The notes under the pieces: generated by a model
The model's input: only the letters and a program-made list of their open reading frames with translations
Told to the model about the DNA's origin: nothing
Database searches by the model: none
Shown here: in pieces, positions 25,655-37,941 of the stretch
Numbering within the stretch: the first letter of the stretch is position 1
Layout: every line of letters begins with the position of its first letter
Made by a program: the position numbers and the translations under genes
Source: Bdellovibrionota bacterium
Lineage (GTDB): Bacteria; Bdellovibrionota; Bdellovibrionia; Bdellovibrionales; Bdellovibrionaceae
Reading direction: 5' to 3'
Length of the DNA stretch: 64,000 nucleotides
Assembly (NCBI GenBank): GCA_963170155.1
Contig: CAUJGP010000024.1
Coordinates: 62,001-126,000, forward strand

Positions 25655-26629
25655 ATGAAAAAAAAATTGATTGCAATAACAACAGGTGATGGGGATGGCA
25701 TTGGACTTGAGGTCACAATGAAAGCCCTACAACAGTTACCATCCACAAAAACGACTTACTTAATTTTTCGAGAAAAATCCACTTCAAATAAACTTTGTTG
25801 GAGGCCTCTCCCTAAAAAAACAACTCGTTCTTTTCACTCACTTTCTGAAGCATTAACAGAAGCACATTCTTTAAAATCTCCCTATCGTTACTTGGAAATC
25901 CTCTCTTCAGAGAGTCCAGCCCAGTGGGTACAAGAATCTGCACAGCTATGTCTGAATCAATTTATCCAGGGTCTAGTGACAGGTCCAGTTTCAAAAAAAA
26001 CTTTTATAGACGCTCAGTTAGAGAGTATTGGTCATACACCTTTGTTAAGTAAAATTTGCCATGCTCCCCATGTTTATATGGGATTTTTAGGTCATGCTTT
26101 TAATGTTCTTCTTCTCACCGGCCATATTCCTCTTCATAAAGTAGAATCTTCTTTAACATCTCAATCTCTGGAAATTGCTTTTCAAAAAACTTTCCAGTGG
26201 ACGAGAGAGTTTCTTCCTCCCAAATACCAAAATCGCCCGCTAGGAGTTCTGGGTTTAAATCCTCATAATGGAGAATCTGGTCTCATCGGTCATTTTGAAA
26301 CAAAAACTTTAGAAGCCCTTATCTCCAAATATCCATTTCTTGCAGGTCCTCTGGTGCCTGACGTTGCCTTTTTTAAAGAGAACTGGAAAAAGTATGCTTT
26401 TTTCGTTGCTCTGTACCATGATCAAGGATTAATTCCATTTAAAATGATCCATAGTCGCACAGGTGGCTGTCATGTAACCGTTGGACTTCCTATTGTTCGA
26501 ACCAGTGTCGATCATGGCACAGCTAAAGATATTTTTGCCCAAGGAAAGGCTCAGCCAGAATCTATGATTGCCGCTCTCAAATGGTGTGAATTATTAATCA
26601 AAAGAAAGGATTCTTACAATGCCCTATGA
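25655..26629 (+). CDS. pdxA: 4-hydroxythreonine-4-phosphate dehydrogenase PdxA-like
   Basis: A 324-residue NAD-dependent dehydrogenase of the PdxA family (pyridoxal phosphate synthesis). It begins IAITTGDGDGIGLEV, matching the family's IAITPGDPAGIGPE, with the unusual TTGDGDGIG form. Other motifs are VTGPVSKKTF, SIGHTPLL (metal His), LGLNPHNGESGLIG, and ALYHDQGLIPFK (metal His). It ends with a VRTSVDHGTAKDIFAQGKA segment. It follows surA by 24 bp and overlaps the next gene by 11 bp. The altered N-terminal motif could reflect a side branch of the family, so the vitamin B6 role is likely but not certain. Confidence 0.83.
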   Translation: MKKKLIAITTGDGDGIGLEVTMKALQQLPSTKTTYLIFREKSTSNKLCWRPLPKKTTRSFHSLSEALTEAHSLKSPYRYLEILSSESPAQWVQESAQLCLNQFIQGLVTGPVSKKTFIDAQLESIGHTPLLSKICHAPHVYMGFLGHAFNVLLLTGHIPLHKVESSLTSQSLEIAFQKTFQWTREFLPPKYQNRPLGVLGLNPHNGESGLIGHFETKTLEALISKYPFLAGPLVPDVAFFKENWKKYAFFVALYHDQGLIPFKMIHSRTGGCHVTVGLPIVRTSVDHGTAKDIFAQGKAQPESMIAALKWCELLIKRKDSYNAL

Positions 26630-27989
26630 TTCAGTTATTTTTAGGGAATATGATATTCGAGGAGTTTTTGAAAAAGAATTTGACCTGGAATTCGCTTATG
26701 GTCTTGGGAGGACTTATTCAACTTATCACTATCAAAAAACACAACAGGCCCATTCCACAGTAGCCGTTGGTTATGATGCTAGAATTTCAAGTCCAGCTAT
26801 TTTTAGAGCTCTCGCTAAAGGCCTCAATGAAGGGGGACTTGATGTTTTGAATCTGGGACTAGTCACAACACCCATGAATTATTTTTCTAATTTTTCAATT
26901 AATGTCACTGGTTCTATCATGATTACCGGGAGCCACAATCCTCCTGATTATAATGGATTTAAAATCTGCCTTCAAAAAAATACTCTTTTTGGTTCAGAAA
27001 TTCAAAATCTCAAAAAAATATTTGAGGCTCAAAATTGGTATGAGGGAGCCCTTGGCCAAACAAAAGACTTTGATATTTTTCCTCTTTACATTAATCGTTA
27101 CCAAGACGAATTTAACAAGCTTGGTCCTATCAAAGTGATCCTCGACTGCGGCAGTGGTGCCGCTGGTGTGATTGCCCGAAAGCTTTTTAATAGTGTAGGA
27201 ATCAACCCCACAATTCTTTGTGAAGAACCCGATGGTCGGTTTCCCATTCATCATCCAGATCCAACTGTTGAAAAAAATCTTATAATGTTAAAAGAAGCGG
27301 TTTTAAAAGAAAATGCCGCTGTCGGTATTGGTTTTGATGGAGATGCTGACCGTATTGGGCTTGTCGATGAAAATGGAAGAATGGTTTATGGGGATGAATT
27401 AATGGTGATAATATCACGAGATATTCTTGCCCATAAAAAAGGGGCAAAAATTGTTGGTGACGTCAAATGTTCTGACCGCCTTTATTCGGACATTAAAAAA
27501 AATGGGGGAGAACCCATTATGTGGAAAACAGGCCATAGCCTCATAAAAGACAAAATTAAACAAGAACAGGCTCCTTTTGGTGGAGAAATGAGCGGACACA
27601 TTTTTTTTGCCGATCGTAACTATGGCTATGACGATGCTATTTATGCTGGTCTACGTGTTGTAGAAATTCTTTCAAAAACAGGAAAACCCTTGTCGCATCT
27701 CTTAAATGACCTTCCACCTGCTTTTAATACTCCTGAAATTCGAATCGACACCACAGAAGAAAAAAAGATTTTGATCGTAGAAAAATTAAAAGAAAAATTT
27801 TCTCACGATACAGAAGAATATACAGTTAATCTCTTGGACGGAATTCGCATTTCATATAAAGATGGATGGGCTCTAGCAAGAGCATCGAATACTCAACCTG
27901 TTCTTGTCTTAAGATTCGAAGCCTATTCAGAAAAACGATTAAAAGAAATTCAAGACTCTATTGAAAGCATTGTAAAAGATTACTTATAG
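26619..27989 (+). CDS. Phosphomannomutase/phosphoglucomutase
   Basis: A 456-residue alpha-D-phosphohexomutase of the AlgC/ManB type, interconverting hexose 1- and 6-phosphates for surface polysaccharide precursors. It has FREYDIRG at the N terminus, the phosphoserine loop ITGSHNPPDYNG (about 102-113), the metal-binding loop GFDGDADR (about 238-245), the sugar loop GGEMSGHIFF, and the phosphate-binding SNTQPVLVLRFEA near the C terminus. The start has AAGGA eight bases upstream and overlaps pdxA. A strong hairpin follows at 28128-28157. Confidence 0.9.
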   Translation: MPYDSVIFREYDIRGVFEKEFDLEFAYGLGRTYSTYHYQKTQQAHSTVAVGYDARISSPAIFRALAKGLNEGGLDVLNLGLVTTPMNYFSNFSINVTGSIMITGSHNPPDYNGFKICLQKNTLFGSEIQNLKKIFEAQNWYEGALGQTKDFDIFPLYINRYQDEFNKLGPIKVILDCGSGAAGVIARKLFNSVGINPTILCEEPDGRFPIHHPDPTVEKNLIMLKEAVLKENAAVGIGFDGDADRIGLVDENGRMVYGDELMVIISRDILAHKKGAKIVGDVKCSDRLYSDIKKNGGEPIMWKTGHSLIKDKIKQEQAPFGGEMSGHIFFADRNYGYDDAIYAGLRVVEILSKTGKPLSHLLNDLPPAFNTPEIRIDTTEEKKILIVEKLKEKFSHDTEEYTVNLLDGIRISYKDGWALARASNTQPVLVLRFEAYSEKRLKEIQDSIESIVKDYL

Positions 27990-28127
27990 TACGAATTAAA
28001 GATGGTTTTTATAACTTTTTAATCAAAAGCCATTCATTTTGATAATTTTTATCATCATATTACTTAAGAGCCAGGGCATTGACTTGGCAATGAGTTAATC
28101 ATGCACAGACAATCATAAGAATTTAAT

Positions 28128-28157
28128 AAAAAACGGAGATTTCTATCTCCGTTTTTT
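28128..28157. terminator. Bidirectional intrinsic terminator
   Basis: ACGGAGAT (28133-28140) pairs with ATCTCCGT (28145-28152) around a TTCT loop, flanked by A5 on the left and T5 on the right. This is a textbook Rho-independent terminator in both directions. It lies between the convergent phosphohexomutase and atpE genes, 139 bp after the former's stop. Confidence 0.85.
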
Positions 28158-28212
28158 GATCTTTTGAAAGCTCTTAATAAGTCAATCGTACTTACAATTT
28201 ATAACTCTTTGA

Positions 28213-28230
28213 AAGGCACTAAAGTGCCTT
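28213..28230. terminator. Hairpin after atpE
   Basis: AAGGCAC (28213-28219) and GTGCCTT (28224-28230) pair around TAAA, 23 bp beyond the atpE stop on the minus strand. It is a likely end-of-operon hairpin, though no U-run follows on the minus strand. Confidence 0.45.
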
Positions 28231-28252
28231 CACTCAGATAAATAAAATGAGC

Positions 28253-28576
28253 TTAGATTTTATTATTGATAAATAAAGCAATCAAGAAAGCCAAAATAAC
28301 AAGAGCTTCAATAAGCGCTAATGCTACAATCATTGGAGTAAAAATTTTATCTTGAGCAGCAGGGTTTCTAGCAATACCTTCAAGAGCAGCGGCAGCTGTC
28401 TTAGACTGAGCTTGAGCTCCACCAAAAGCAGCAATACCAATAGCTAATCCAGCACCAATCGCCAACATACCAGAATTTCCAGCTGATGTGGTTGCCGTAA
28501 CTTCTTCAGCAAAAGCAGGTAGTGAAGACACAAGTGCTACTAAAATAAGTGTCATTTTTTCAAAAATATTTCTCAT
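28253..28576 (-). CDS. atpE: ATP synthase F0 subunit c, with signal-peptide-like extension
   Basis: A 107-residue proteolipid. Residues 1-24 (MRNIFEKMTLILVALVSSLPAFA) look like a cleavable signal peptide, followed by a linker. The two-helix hairpin follows: GMLAIGAGLAIGIAAFGGA, the polar loop with ALEGIARNPAA, and helix 2 with the ion-binding Glu in ALIEALVILAFLI. Glu is followed by Ala and there is no Ser/Thr-rich sodium signature, so proton coupling is likely. Subunit c without the extension is about 75-85 residues. The gene is in a cluster with atpB and atpZ, about 21 kb from the F1 genes and on the other side of the origin. Confidence 0.93.
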   Translation of the reverse strand: MRNIFEKMTLILVALVSSLPAFAEEVTATTSAGNSGMLAIGAGLAIGIAAFGGAQAQSKTAAAALEGIARNPAAQDKIFTPMIVALALIEALVILAFLIALFINNKI

Positions 28577-28623
28577 GGGATGATTCTCCTTTTTTTATTT
28601 TTATTATTGTTTGTTAATTATAT

Positions 28624-29310
28624 TTAGTGTTCATGTGCCGTGGCCATTGAGATATAAACCATAGAAAGCAATGTAAATACAAAGGCTTGGATAAAACACA
28701 CAAAAATACCTAGTAAATAAAAAGGAATGGGAACAAGAACTGGTACAAGATCAAGAAAAACACCCAGAACAGTGTGATCTCCCAACATAACGTTCGCTAA
28801 ACGCATTGATAAACTAAAAGGCCTAATAAAATTTGAAACTAATTCAATAGGCAACATGATCACAGCTAACGGTAAGAAGGGTCCAAGAAAGTGCTTTAAA
28901 TAATGAATACCGTTTTCTTTGAGTCCATAATAGTTATAGGCAGCAAAAGAAAATAAACCCATTGCAAATGTTAAATTAATATTTTCTGTGGCAGGAACAA
29001 CACCAGGGAGAACGCCCATTAAGTTATTGAATAAAATAAAAGTAAATAAGGCTGTGAAAAATGGAACAAACTTTCTGCCATGATGACCAATAATCATGTC
29101 CACTAAACCCACAATAAACTCTGTCAGAAGTTCAAAAATCCCACGTAATGAAAAGCGACCTACAGGAACTACAGCCTGATCTCCAGCACCTAAGGCTCTA
29201 CGACCAGCGATTGCAGCAATAATAAGCACTACTGAAACAACACCAACAGTAGCGACATGTGCTAGCTCATGACCAACACCAGGAACTAAATTTGCCCAAG
29301 TAAATGACAT
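28624..29310 (-). CDS. atpB: ATP synthase F0 subunit a
   Basis: A 228-residue integral membrane subunit of the F0 proton channel with about five to six hydrophobic segments. The essential Arg is in FIRPFSLSMRLANVMLGDH, the family's signature helix; a second conserved part is QAFVFTLLSMVYISMA near the C terminus. The N-terminal half contains NNLMGVLPG. It works with the c-ring encoded 47 bp downstream. atpZ lies 106 bp upstream. The gap upstream of atpB has no gene. Confidence 0.94.
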   Translation of the reverse strand: MSFTWANLVPGVGHELAHVATVGVVSVVLIIAAIAGRRALGAGDQAVVPVGRFSLRGIFELLTEFIVGLVDMIIGHHGRKFVPFFTALFTFILFNNLMGVLPGVVPATENINLTFAMGLFSFAAYNYYGLKENGIHYLKHFLGPFLPLAVIMLPIELVSNFIRPFSLSMRLANVMLGDHTVLGVFLDLVPVLVPIPFYLLGIFVCFIQAFVFTLLSMVYISMATAHEH

Positions 29311-29416
29311 TTTAACCTTTTAACTTATTAATCCCAAAAAGATGGTAAACCAAAAACAAATTGGAGTCCTTCATACAATAACCACTTCAATAAGAGCAAC
29401 CAATTTTTTAATATCT

Positions 29417-29614
29417 CTACGAATTATTCATTTTTTTCAGCATAAAAAGAATGTGAGCAAACCATCCACCAAGGCCAATAAAAGATATCACAATCGTAAA
29501 TAGACCCTTAGCATGAAAGGTCTCATCCAGCCATTGCCCTATCCATACAGAAGCCATAATAACTCCAACAGCCTCAAAACCCATTCCTACAAATATCAAT
29601 CCTTTATTTTTCAT
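29417..29614 (-). CDS. atpZ: AtpZ/AtpI-family F0F1 assembly protein
   Basis: A 65-residue protein with two hydrophobic helices (GLIFVGMGFEAVGVIMASVWIG and LFTIVISFIGLGGWFAHILFML), separated by the conserved WLDETF loop found in AtpZ/AtpI proteins. AtpI-type proteins help c-ring assembly and may be linked to Mg2+ supply. It starts 4 bp inside the TPR lipoprotein gene and precedes atpB, the usual position for this family. The gene symbol rests on family resemblance only. Confidence 0.8.
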   Translation of the reverse strand: MKNKGLIFVGMGFEAVGVIMASVWIGQWLDETFHAKGLFTIVISFIGLGGWFAHILFMLKKMNNS

Positions 29615-30441
29615 TTCTTTAGTCTTTTCTTAGGTTGATTTAAAAGTCGATCTTTTATCTTCTTTATGCGCAAATCGATATAATCTTTAGGTTGATAATA
29701 GCTTTTCATCTCCTCAAGAGTCTTCAAAGCATCCTTATAGGCTCCAAGCTCTTCAAAACACAGAGCTAAATTAATTCCAATATTCTCTTTTTTTGATTTT
29801 TCAGGAAATTGAGCCATCATTCGCTCAAAAGATTTAGCTGCATCTGTAAATTTTTTAAGTGCTTGTTGAATATTAGCTTGAAGCAAATAGACGTCAAAAA
29901 GAAAATCTTCCGAAAGGTCCTGCTCCGTTAGAAAATGATTAGTTTCACTCCATGATTGAGAAAATTGGCCTAAATAATAATAAGATCTTGCGATAGCCAG
30001 TCGGACTCGTAATTTTTCTTCCTTTGGCAAATCACCTGAAAGGAGCTTGCTATATTCCACCAAAGCCTTATCATACCATGCCAGGTGATCAAAATAAATT
30101 TGAGCAATTTGATTCTGCGACCTCCATCGCTCTTCAGGATCTTTAGAATAAAGAATCAAAAATTTCAAAAGATCGATCGCTTTTTCATAATTTTTTACTT
30201 CATACAGCAATATCTTAAGACTCTCTCGAGCCGCGCGAAGCGAAATGGAATTACTAGGTTCTCTTTTCATTACTTTTTCAAAGTCTAAAAGAGCATCACT
30301 AAAATCACCTCTTGATTGGCTCTTAATACCCCGGTCAAATTCAACTTGTTGTCGAGACTGACATCCAACATTGAAAATAAAGAATCCAACATAAAATAAA
30401 AATGAACTTAATTTCACAATAAACCCTGCCGAATATCGCAA
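29611..30441 (-). CDS. TPR-repeat lipoprotein
   Basis: A 276-residue protein: a signal peptide with a lipobox NVGC (Cys27), then about six tetratricopeptide-like helical hairpins (about 35-255, for example ALLDFEKVMKREPSN, ALVEYSKLLSG, ALKTLEEMKSYY), ending in a basic KKRLKK tail. TPR lipoproteins act as protein-binding scaffolds in the envelope; no specific partner is visible. It lies between gyrA (15 bp) and atpZ (4-bp overlap), so it may be co-transcribed with essential genes. Confidence 0.82.
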   Translation of the reverse strand: MRYSAGFIVKLSSFLFYVGFFIFNVGCQSRQQVEFDRGIKSQSRGDFSDALLDFEKVMKREPSNSISLRAARESLKILLYEVKNYEKAIDLLKFLILYSKDPEERWRSQNQIAQIYFDHLAWYDKALVEYSKLLSGDLPKEEKLRVRLAIARSYYYLGQFSQSWSETNHFLTEQDLSEDFLFDVYLLQANIQQALKKFTDAAKSFERMMAQFPEKSKKENIGINLALCFEELGAYKDALKTLEEMKSYYQPKDYIDLRIKKIKDRLLNQPKKRLKK

Positions 30442-30456
30442 AGAAAAGACTCTAAG

Positions 30457-32946
30457 CTAATGAAGACCTGCATCTCCTCCATTTGCAGATTCATCCAAAG
30501 TCATTGTTGTATCAAGCAATGTGGCTACTCCTGTCACAAGCTCTTCTTTATTAATATTTAAAAGTCTTACTCCTTCTGTATTCCTTCCAATCACTGAAAT
30601 TTCACCACAGCGAGTTCTTATGACCTGCCCTTTATCGGTTGTGATAATTATCTCATGTTTGTCACTCACTAGCTTCGTAGCAACAACATGTCCCACTTTT
30701 TCGGTAATTTTCTGAGTGATTAATCCAATGCCTCCTCGGCTCTGAACTCGGTAATCTGCTATGGAAGCTCTTTTTCCAAAGCCTTGCTCTGTCACCATCA
30801 AAAGTGTTTCTGTTGTCTCTTTGGCAATAATTTCCATGCTTACAACAATATCGCCTTTTCCAAGGGTAATTCCCCTCACCCCTCGAGCGGATCGTCCCAT
30901 GGATCTCACATCGCCTTCATCAAAACGAATAGACATCCCTTCTTTGGTTGCCACGAAAATTTCACTGAGCCCATCACTGAGCTTTGCATCAACAACACTA
31001 TCATCAAGATCCGTTGTCAGAGCAATAATACCGGCCTGCCTTGGATTTGAAAATGCTTCAAGAGGAGTTTTTTTAACCACACCTTGTTGGGTAATCATGA
31101 CTACATATTTTGAATCACTAAACTCCTCAACCGGCAAAACAGCTTTCACTTTTTCATTAGAGCCAAGATTAAGCACATTAGCAATAGACTTTCCTTTTGA
31201 AACTCTCGTCCCCAACGGTAATCGATGGACTTTAACCCAATAAACCTTACCCTTATCTGTAAAGACCAAGAGCGTGGTTTTTGTATTAGCCATAAAAATA
31301 TTAACAACAAAATCTTCTTCTCTCGTTTCAATACCTTTTAAACCTTTGCCACCCCGTTTTTGTAGACGATACTCATCAGGAGACATCCTTTTGATATAAC
31401 CCGTATTGGTATATGTAACAATCATACTCTCTTCGGCAATGAGGTCCTCATCTTCGATATCTTCTGAAGATCCTTCTAATTTAGTTCGTCTTTCATCCCC
31501 ATAATTTTCTTTTATTTCTTCTAGTTCTTTAACAATAATTTTATAGATCTCTTTAACATCAGCTAAGACTGAATTGAGCCATTGAATCAGTTCCATCAAT
31601 TCCTTTAATTCAAGTTCGATCTTTTCTCTCTCCAAACCTGTTAATCTTTGAAGTCGCATTTCAAGAATGGCTTGAGCTTGCCGATCACTGAAGCCAAATG
31701 TCGCCACAAGAGCTTCTTTAGCAGAATGAGTTTCCTTTGAAGCACGAATCACAGAGATCACAGCATCAATTTTATCCAGCGCAAGAATAAGGCCTTCAAG
31801 AATGTGCGCGCGATCTTTCGCCTTTCCTAATTCAAAAATACATCTTTTGGTTACAACTTCTCTTCGATGATTAACAAAAGCTTGCAACATTCCTTTGAGA
31901 TCAAAAAGCACAGGTTGATTATTGGCATCCAGAGCCAACATCATAATTCCATAACTGACTTGCATTTGAGTAAACTTATAGAGTCGATTCAATATAACAC
32001 TGGCATTTTCATTTCTTTTCAGTGTTATAACAATCCTCATTCCTTCCCGAGAGGATTCATCTCGAATATCCGCAATACCCTCAATTTTTTTCTCATTGAC
32101 AAGATCTGCAATGCTTTCAATAAGTTTGGCCTTGTTTACTTGATATGGAATCTCAGAGACAATAATTTCTTCACGATCCTTGATTTGAACAATTTCAGCG
32201 ACTGCTTTTATGCTGATAATACCTTTCCCTTTTTTATAGGCCTGTAAAATTCCTTCTCGGCCAGCAATGATACCTGCTGTTGGAAAATCAGGCCCAGGAA
32301 TTAATTTTATCAATTGGTCAATAGAAACATCAGGGTTGTTAATCAATTCAATGCAACCATCAATGACTTCTCTTAAATTATGCGGAGGAATATTAGTCGC
32401 CATACCAACTGCAATACCAGCACTTCCATTAACGAGAAGATTTGGAAACTTTGATGGTAAAACTAACGGAATTAAAAGCGAATCATCGTAGTTAGGGCCA
32501 AAAGAAACCGTCTCTTTTTCAATATCTGCTAATAACTCTTCTGCCAGTGAAGTCATTCTAACTTCTGTGTAACGTTGTGCTGCTGGGCTATCACCATCAA
32601 TAGATCCGAAGTTACCTTGTCCATCAATAAGTGGATATCTTAACGAAAACTCCTGAGCCATTCTCACCATGGTATCGTAGACAGCGACATCTCCATGAGG
32701 ATGATACTTACCAATAACGTCTCCGACCACACGAGCTGATTTTTTGTACGGTTTATCATGAGTGTTATTTAAATCGTACTGTGCATACAAAATACGTCGG
32801 TGCACAGGCTTTAAACCATCTCGTACATCAGGCAAAGCTCTACCAACAATAACACTCATAGAGTATTGAAGATAAGCTTCTCTCATCTCCTTGTTAATAT
32901 CTACAATGCTAATACCTTTTTGATTTGAATCATTTGTTTCTTGCAT
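30457..32946 (-). CDS. gyrA: DNA gyrase subunit A
   Basis: An 829-residue type II topoisomerase subunit that cuts and rejoins DNA. It begins with the breakage-reunion domain ([23 protein letters not shown] region) and has the catalytic Tyr126 in [10 protein letters not shown]. The quinolone-resistance region reads [11 protein letters not shown], so the position of E. coli Ser83 is Val87 here while Asp87 is kept as Asp91. The GyrA box appears as QKRGGKG, followed by six beta-pinwheel repeats to the C terminus, which supports gyrase rather than topoisomerase IV. It is 17 bp after gyrB on the same strand. Confidence 0.97.
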   Translation of the reverse strand: MQETNDSNQKGISIVDINKEMREAYLQYSMSVIVGRALPDVRDGLKPVHRRILYAQYDLNNTHDKPYKKSARVVGDVIGKYHPHGDVAVYDTMVRMAQEFSLRYPLIDGQGNFGSIDGDSPAAQRYTEVRMTSLAEELLADIEKETVSFGPNYDDSLLIPLVLPSKFPNLLVNGSAGIAVGMATNIPPHNLREVIDGCIELINNPDVSIDQLIKLIPGPDFPTAGIIAGREGILQAYKKGKGIISIKAVAEIVQIKDREEIIVSEIPYQVNKAKLIESIADLVNEKKIEGIADIRDESSREGMRIVITLKRNENASVILNRLYKFTQMQVSYGIMMLALDANNQPVLFDLKGMLQAFVNHRREVVTKRCIFELGKAKDRAHILEGLILALDKIDAVISVIRASKETHSAKEALVATFGFSDRQAQAILEMRLQRLTGLEREKIELELKELMELIQWLNSVLADVKEIYKIIVKELEEIKENYGDERRTKLEGSSEDIEDEDLIAEESMIVTYTNTGYIKRMSPDEYRLQKRGGKGLKGIETREEDFVVNIFMANTKTTLLVFTDKGKVYWVKVHRLPLGTRVSKGKSIANVLNLGSNEKVKAVLPVEEFSDSKYVVMITQQGVVKKTPLEAFSNPRQAGIIALTTDLDDSVVDAKLSDGLSEIFVATKEGMSIRFDEGDVRSMGRSARGVRGITLGKGDIVVSMEIIAKETTETLLMVTEQGFGKRASIADYRVQSRGGIGLITQKITEKVGHVVATKLVSDKHEIIITTDKGQVIRTRCGEISVIGRNTEGVRLLNINKEELVTGVATLLDTTMTLDESANGGDAGLH

Positions 32947-32963
32947 AAAATTTCCAATTTAAA

Positions 32964-35399
<2,436 letters not shown>

Positions 35400-35502
35400 T
35401 CATAACTTGTGTCTGACTTAAAACTCATTTTATCGAAAGACTTTGATATTCTTTTAGTAGAATCTTTTAGAAAAATGAACTTTCCGCCCTCTTTATCAAA
35501 GT

Positions 35503-36627
35503 TTACAGAAAAGAAAATCCCCCACGACTCACCGACATGAACCTCTGTTTTTGCCCTGTTAAATCACGGCAAAGATATTGGTCAGTAGTCGTAATAAAAA
35601 TCTGTCCTTCCATCCTATTTAATAATTTCACCAGATTGGCCCGAGTATAGCTATCCAGTTCCGATAAAACATCGTCTAAAAACAAGATAGGTACTGTATC
35701 ATAGGCCCTCCTATGATACATCATTTGAGCCAATTTAAAAGCTAATATAAGCGTTCTTTGCTGCCCTTGCGAACAAAAAATTCGCGAACTTTTATTATTG
35801 ACTAAAAAATTTATGTCATGTTTCTGCGGACCCACTAAACTATGTCCTACCGCCATTTCTGCTTGGCTTAACTCTATCGTTCTTGTCTGAAGACTTTCAA
35901 AAACCTGATCTTGTTTGTAATGCAATGCATTTTTATCTGATATTAAGTACTCCACAGAGATATCCACAGGTTGATGATACAAAAGGGATGCAGCATTTTG
36001 AAAATCTTCAGATAAAGCATTTAAACCACGAATTCGACAATGGGTGAGTTCTGTTGCTAACGAAAGAAAAGGTTTTTCATATGATGCCAATAAATGAAAA
36101 GCCTGGTCCCTTGAAATTGTTTGATTCACATAAGATTTTAAAACCTTATTTTTGGATTTCAAAACTTTAGAGTACTCGTCGAAAACCCTCTGATAATTTA
36201 AATCTGGACACATTAATAAAAACTGATCAACCAAATCTCTTCTTTCAGAGCTTCCTTCTTTAATAGAGTTCAAGCTTTCAGGACTAAAAAGAACCACTGG
36301 AAATTTTGATGACAGACGGTGAGATGAAATTTTTTTCTCATTTTCCCAATGTAACTTTCTACCGTTGTCTATTGAAAACTTCAATTCATCAATCATTTTA
36401 TTTTCAACAGAAAGAGTCACAGAGGCTTGCTTATTCCCAGCTCGGATAAAATCAAAATTGTCTCCAAACCTAAAAGTTTCACCTGTTAAACACAAATAAA
36501 TTCCTTCAATAAAATTTGTTTTTCCTTGTCCATTGTCACCGAATAAGATAGTGAGACCTGATTCTAATTGAAGTTCAATATCATTGATATTTCTAAAATT
36601 ATGATACCGAATCGAATTGACCTGCAT
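35503..36627 (-). CDS. recF: DNA replication/repair protein RecF
   Basis: A 374-residue SMC-like ATPase that helps load RecA at gaps. The Walker A is FGDNGQGKTNFIEG near residue 30, the signature is FCSQGQQRTLILAFKLAQ, and the Walker B is PILFLDDVLSELD. The order dnaA-dnaN-recF-gyrB is the classic origin cluster. It starts 18 bp after dnaN. Confidence 0.95.
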   Translation of the reverse strand: MQVNSIRYHNFRNINDIELQLESGLTILFGDNGQGKTNFIEGIYLCLTGETFRFGDNFDFIRAGNKQASVTLSVENKMIDELKFSIDNGRKLHWENEKKISSHRLSSKFPVVLFSPESLNSIKEGSSERRDLVDQFLLMCPDLNYQRVFDEYSKVLKSKNKVLKSYVNQTISRDQAFHLLASYEKPFLSLATELTHCRIRGLNALSEDFQNAASLLYHQPVDISVEYLISDKNALHYKQDQVFESLQTRTIELSQAEMAVGHSLVGPQKHDINFLVNNKSSRIFCSQGQQRTLILAFKLAQMMYHRRAYDTVPILFLDDVLSELDSYTRANLVKLLNRMEGQIFITTTDQYLCRDLTGQKQRFMSVSRGGFSFL

Positions 36628-36645
36628 AAAGTCTTTCCTTCTTCA

Positions 36646-37773
36646 TCAGTATTTCATTGGCATCAGAACGCAAGTGTAATTTGACTTATCGTGAATTCTA
36701 ATTAAAAGAGGAGAGTTCGGAGCCATGAGCTGGAGATCAACAAGTTCTGAATTATCTGCAGATAACATCTCCAATAAATAACGAGCATTTAAAGTGGCCT
36801 TAAAGTCAACGCCCTTGTAATCTATCTCAATTTCATCAAAAGCTTCTCCAATTTCTTGTCCGCTGGTGCTGATTTGAACTTTTGATTCTTTAAAATCTAA
36901 CATAATGCTTTTTGATTTCTGATGAGCATGAAAAGAAACCCGCTTCACGGCGCTATGAAGTGATTGTCTTGGTACAATGATATGATGATTAATTTTTTGA
37001 GGAATGAATTTTAAAAAATTTGGATATTTACCTTCTATCAAACGAATAAGTAAAACAGTCTCTTTGTGCTTAACAACCAGTTGTGCACCCTCAATGGCAA
37101 GTTCCACAGAATTATCCACAGTTTCTAAAAGTTTATTCAACTCATTCAAACCTTTACGAGGAATAATAACCCCATTAAGTTTAGAATTATCTTCCCCATA
37201 ATTAACTTTATCCACAGAGTTGCTAACAACTGCAAGACGATGGCCATCCGTTGCTGTCATTTTAATATGAAACTGTTGGTCTTCCCAATAACGTTCAAAG
37301 TGAACAGCATTGAGGTGATATCGTGTATCGTCGTTTGATATGCAAAAAAGAACTTTAGAAATCATTTCTTTTAAAACAGAGGCTTTAATTGTGATAAAAT
37401 CACAACTTCCAATCACTGGAAAAACCGGATATTGATGAGGATCACTTCCTTGCAATTTAGATTGATAACGCTTTTGTTGGATTTGAACCCAAAAATTTTC
37501 CTGAGATTTTATTGTGACAGGTAGATCATTAAGTTCTTTTACAATCTCATTCAGATACTTCGCATGAACTGTGGCTTTGCCTTTTACAACAATCTTGGCT
37601 GGAGCTTTTGCAGCAATACTGATTTCAAGGTCTGTTGCATATACAGAGACATGATCATCTTCTGCTTCTATCAATAAATTAATCAGATAAGGCATGTTGG
37701 TCTTTTTTTCAGCTACTGTTTGTGCTAAATAAATAACCTCCTGTAGATCTTTTTTTTCTATTTCAAAATGCAT
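36646..37773 (-). CDS. dnaN: DNA polymerase III sliding clamp (beta subunit)
   Basis: A 375-residue three-domain clamp that begins MHFEIEKKDLQEVIYLAQ and ends with the conserved SNYTCVLMPMKY, the family's typical PMR-like C-terminal end. A conserved middle segment is KMTATDGHRLAVVS. The frame extends to ATG 37785, but the GGGGGA between the two ATGs is the ribosome binding site of ATG 37773, so that is the start. The coding strand carries two TTATCCACA matches on the plus strand (37112-37120 and 37208-37216). It is 18 bp before recF and 221 bp after dnaA. Confidence 0.95.
   Translation of the reverse strand: MHFEIEKKDLQEVIYLAQTVAEKKTNMPYLINLLIEAEDDHVSVYATDLEISIAAKAPAKIVVKGKATVHAKYLNEIVKELNDLPVTIKSQENFWVQIQQKRYQSKLQGSDPHQYPVFPVIGSCDFITIKASVLKEMISKVLFCISNDDTRYHLNAVHFERYWEDQQFHIKMTATDGHRLAVVSNSVDKVNYGEDNSKLNGVIIPRKGLNELNKLLETVDNSVELAIEGAQLVVKHKETVLLIRLIEGKYPNFLKFIPQKINHHIIVPRQSLHSAVKRVSFHAHQKSKSIMLDFKESKVQISTSGQEIGEAFDEIEIDYKGVDFKATLNARYLLEMLSADNSELVDLQLMAPNSPLLIRIHDKSNYTCVLMPMKY
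37112..37216 (+). other. Two perfect DnaA-box sequences inside dnaN
   Basis: TTATCCACA occurs at 37112-37120 and 37208-37216, 96 bp apart in the same orientation, within coding sequence. They encode the protein as well (parts of VDNS and VDKV), so they may be coincidental. Their distance from the intergenic box cluster is 0.7-0.8 kb. Confidence 0.35.
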
Positions 37774-37816
37774 CTTTTCCCCCATCTATATAACTTCTAA
37801 TTATTATTTTTAAATC

Positions 37817-37831
37817 TAGTAGTAGTAGTAG
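37817..37831 (+). repeat. (TAG)5 trinucleotide run, DnaA-trio-like
   Basis: Five TAG units lie 44 bp upstream of the dnaN start, next to a T/A-rich tract. DnaA-trio elements, where DnaA melts origins, consist of TAG/TAA-type triplets read 5' to 3' on one strand and sit next to DnaA boxes. Here the nearest intergenic boxes begin about 110 bp further on, so the spacing is atypical. Confidence 0.4.
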
Positions 37832-37941
37832 CATTATGTATTCTGTAGATTGTTACCTAAACCTTTAATTTTAATGAACTTTCAATGTTGATAAAGGTGT
37901 GTAAAAAAGCTCCTCATTCTTTATTATTTTGTTGAAAACTC

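Noticed and set aside
30761-31243. 160-codon plus-strand frame inside gyrA
   Set aside because: It is a shadow frame on the opposite strand of a highly conserved gene; low-complexity Ser/Leu/Ile content.
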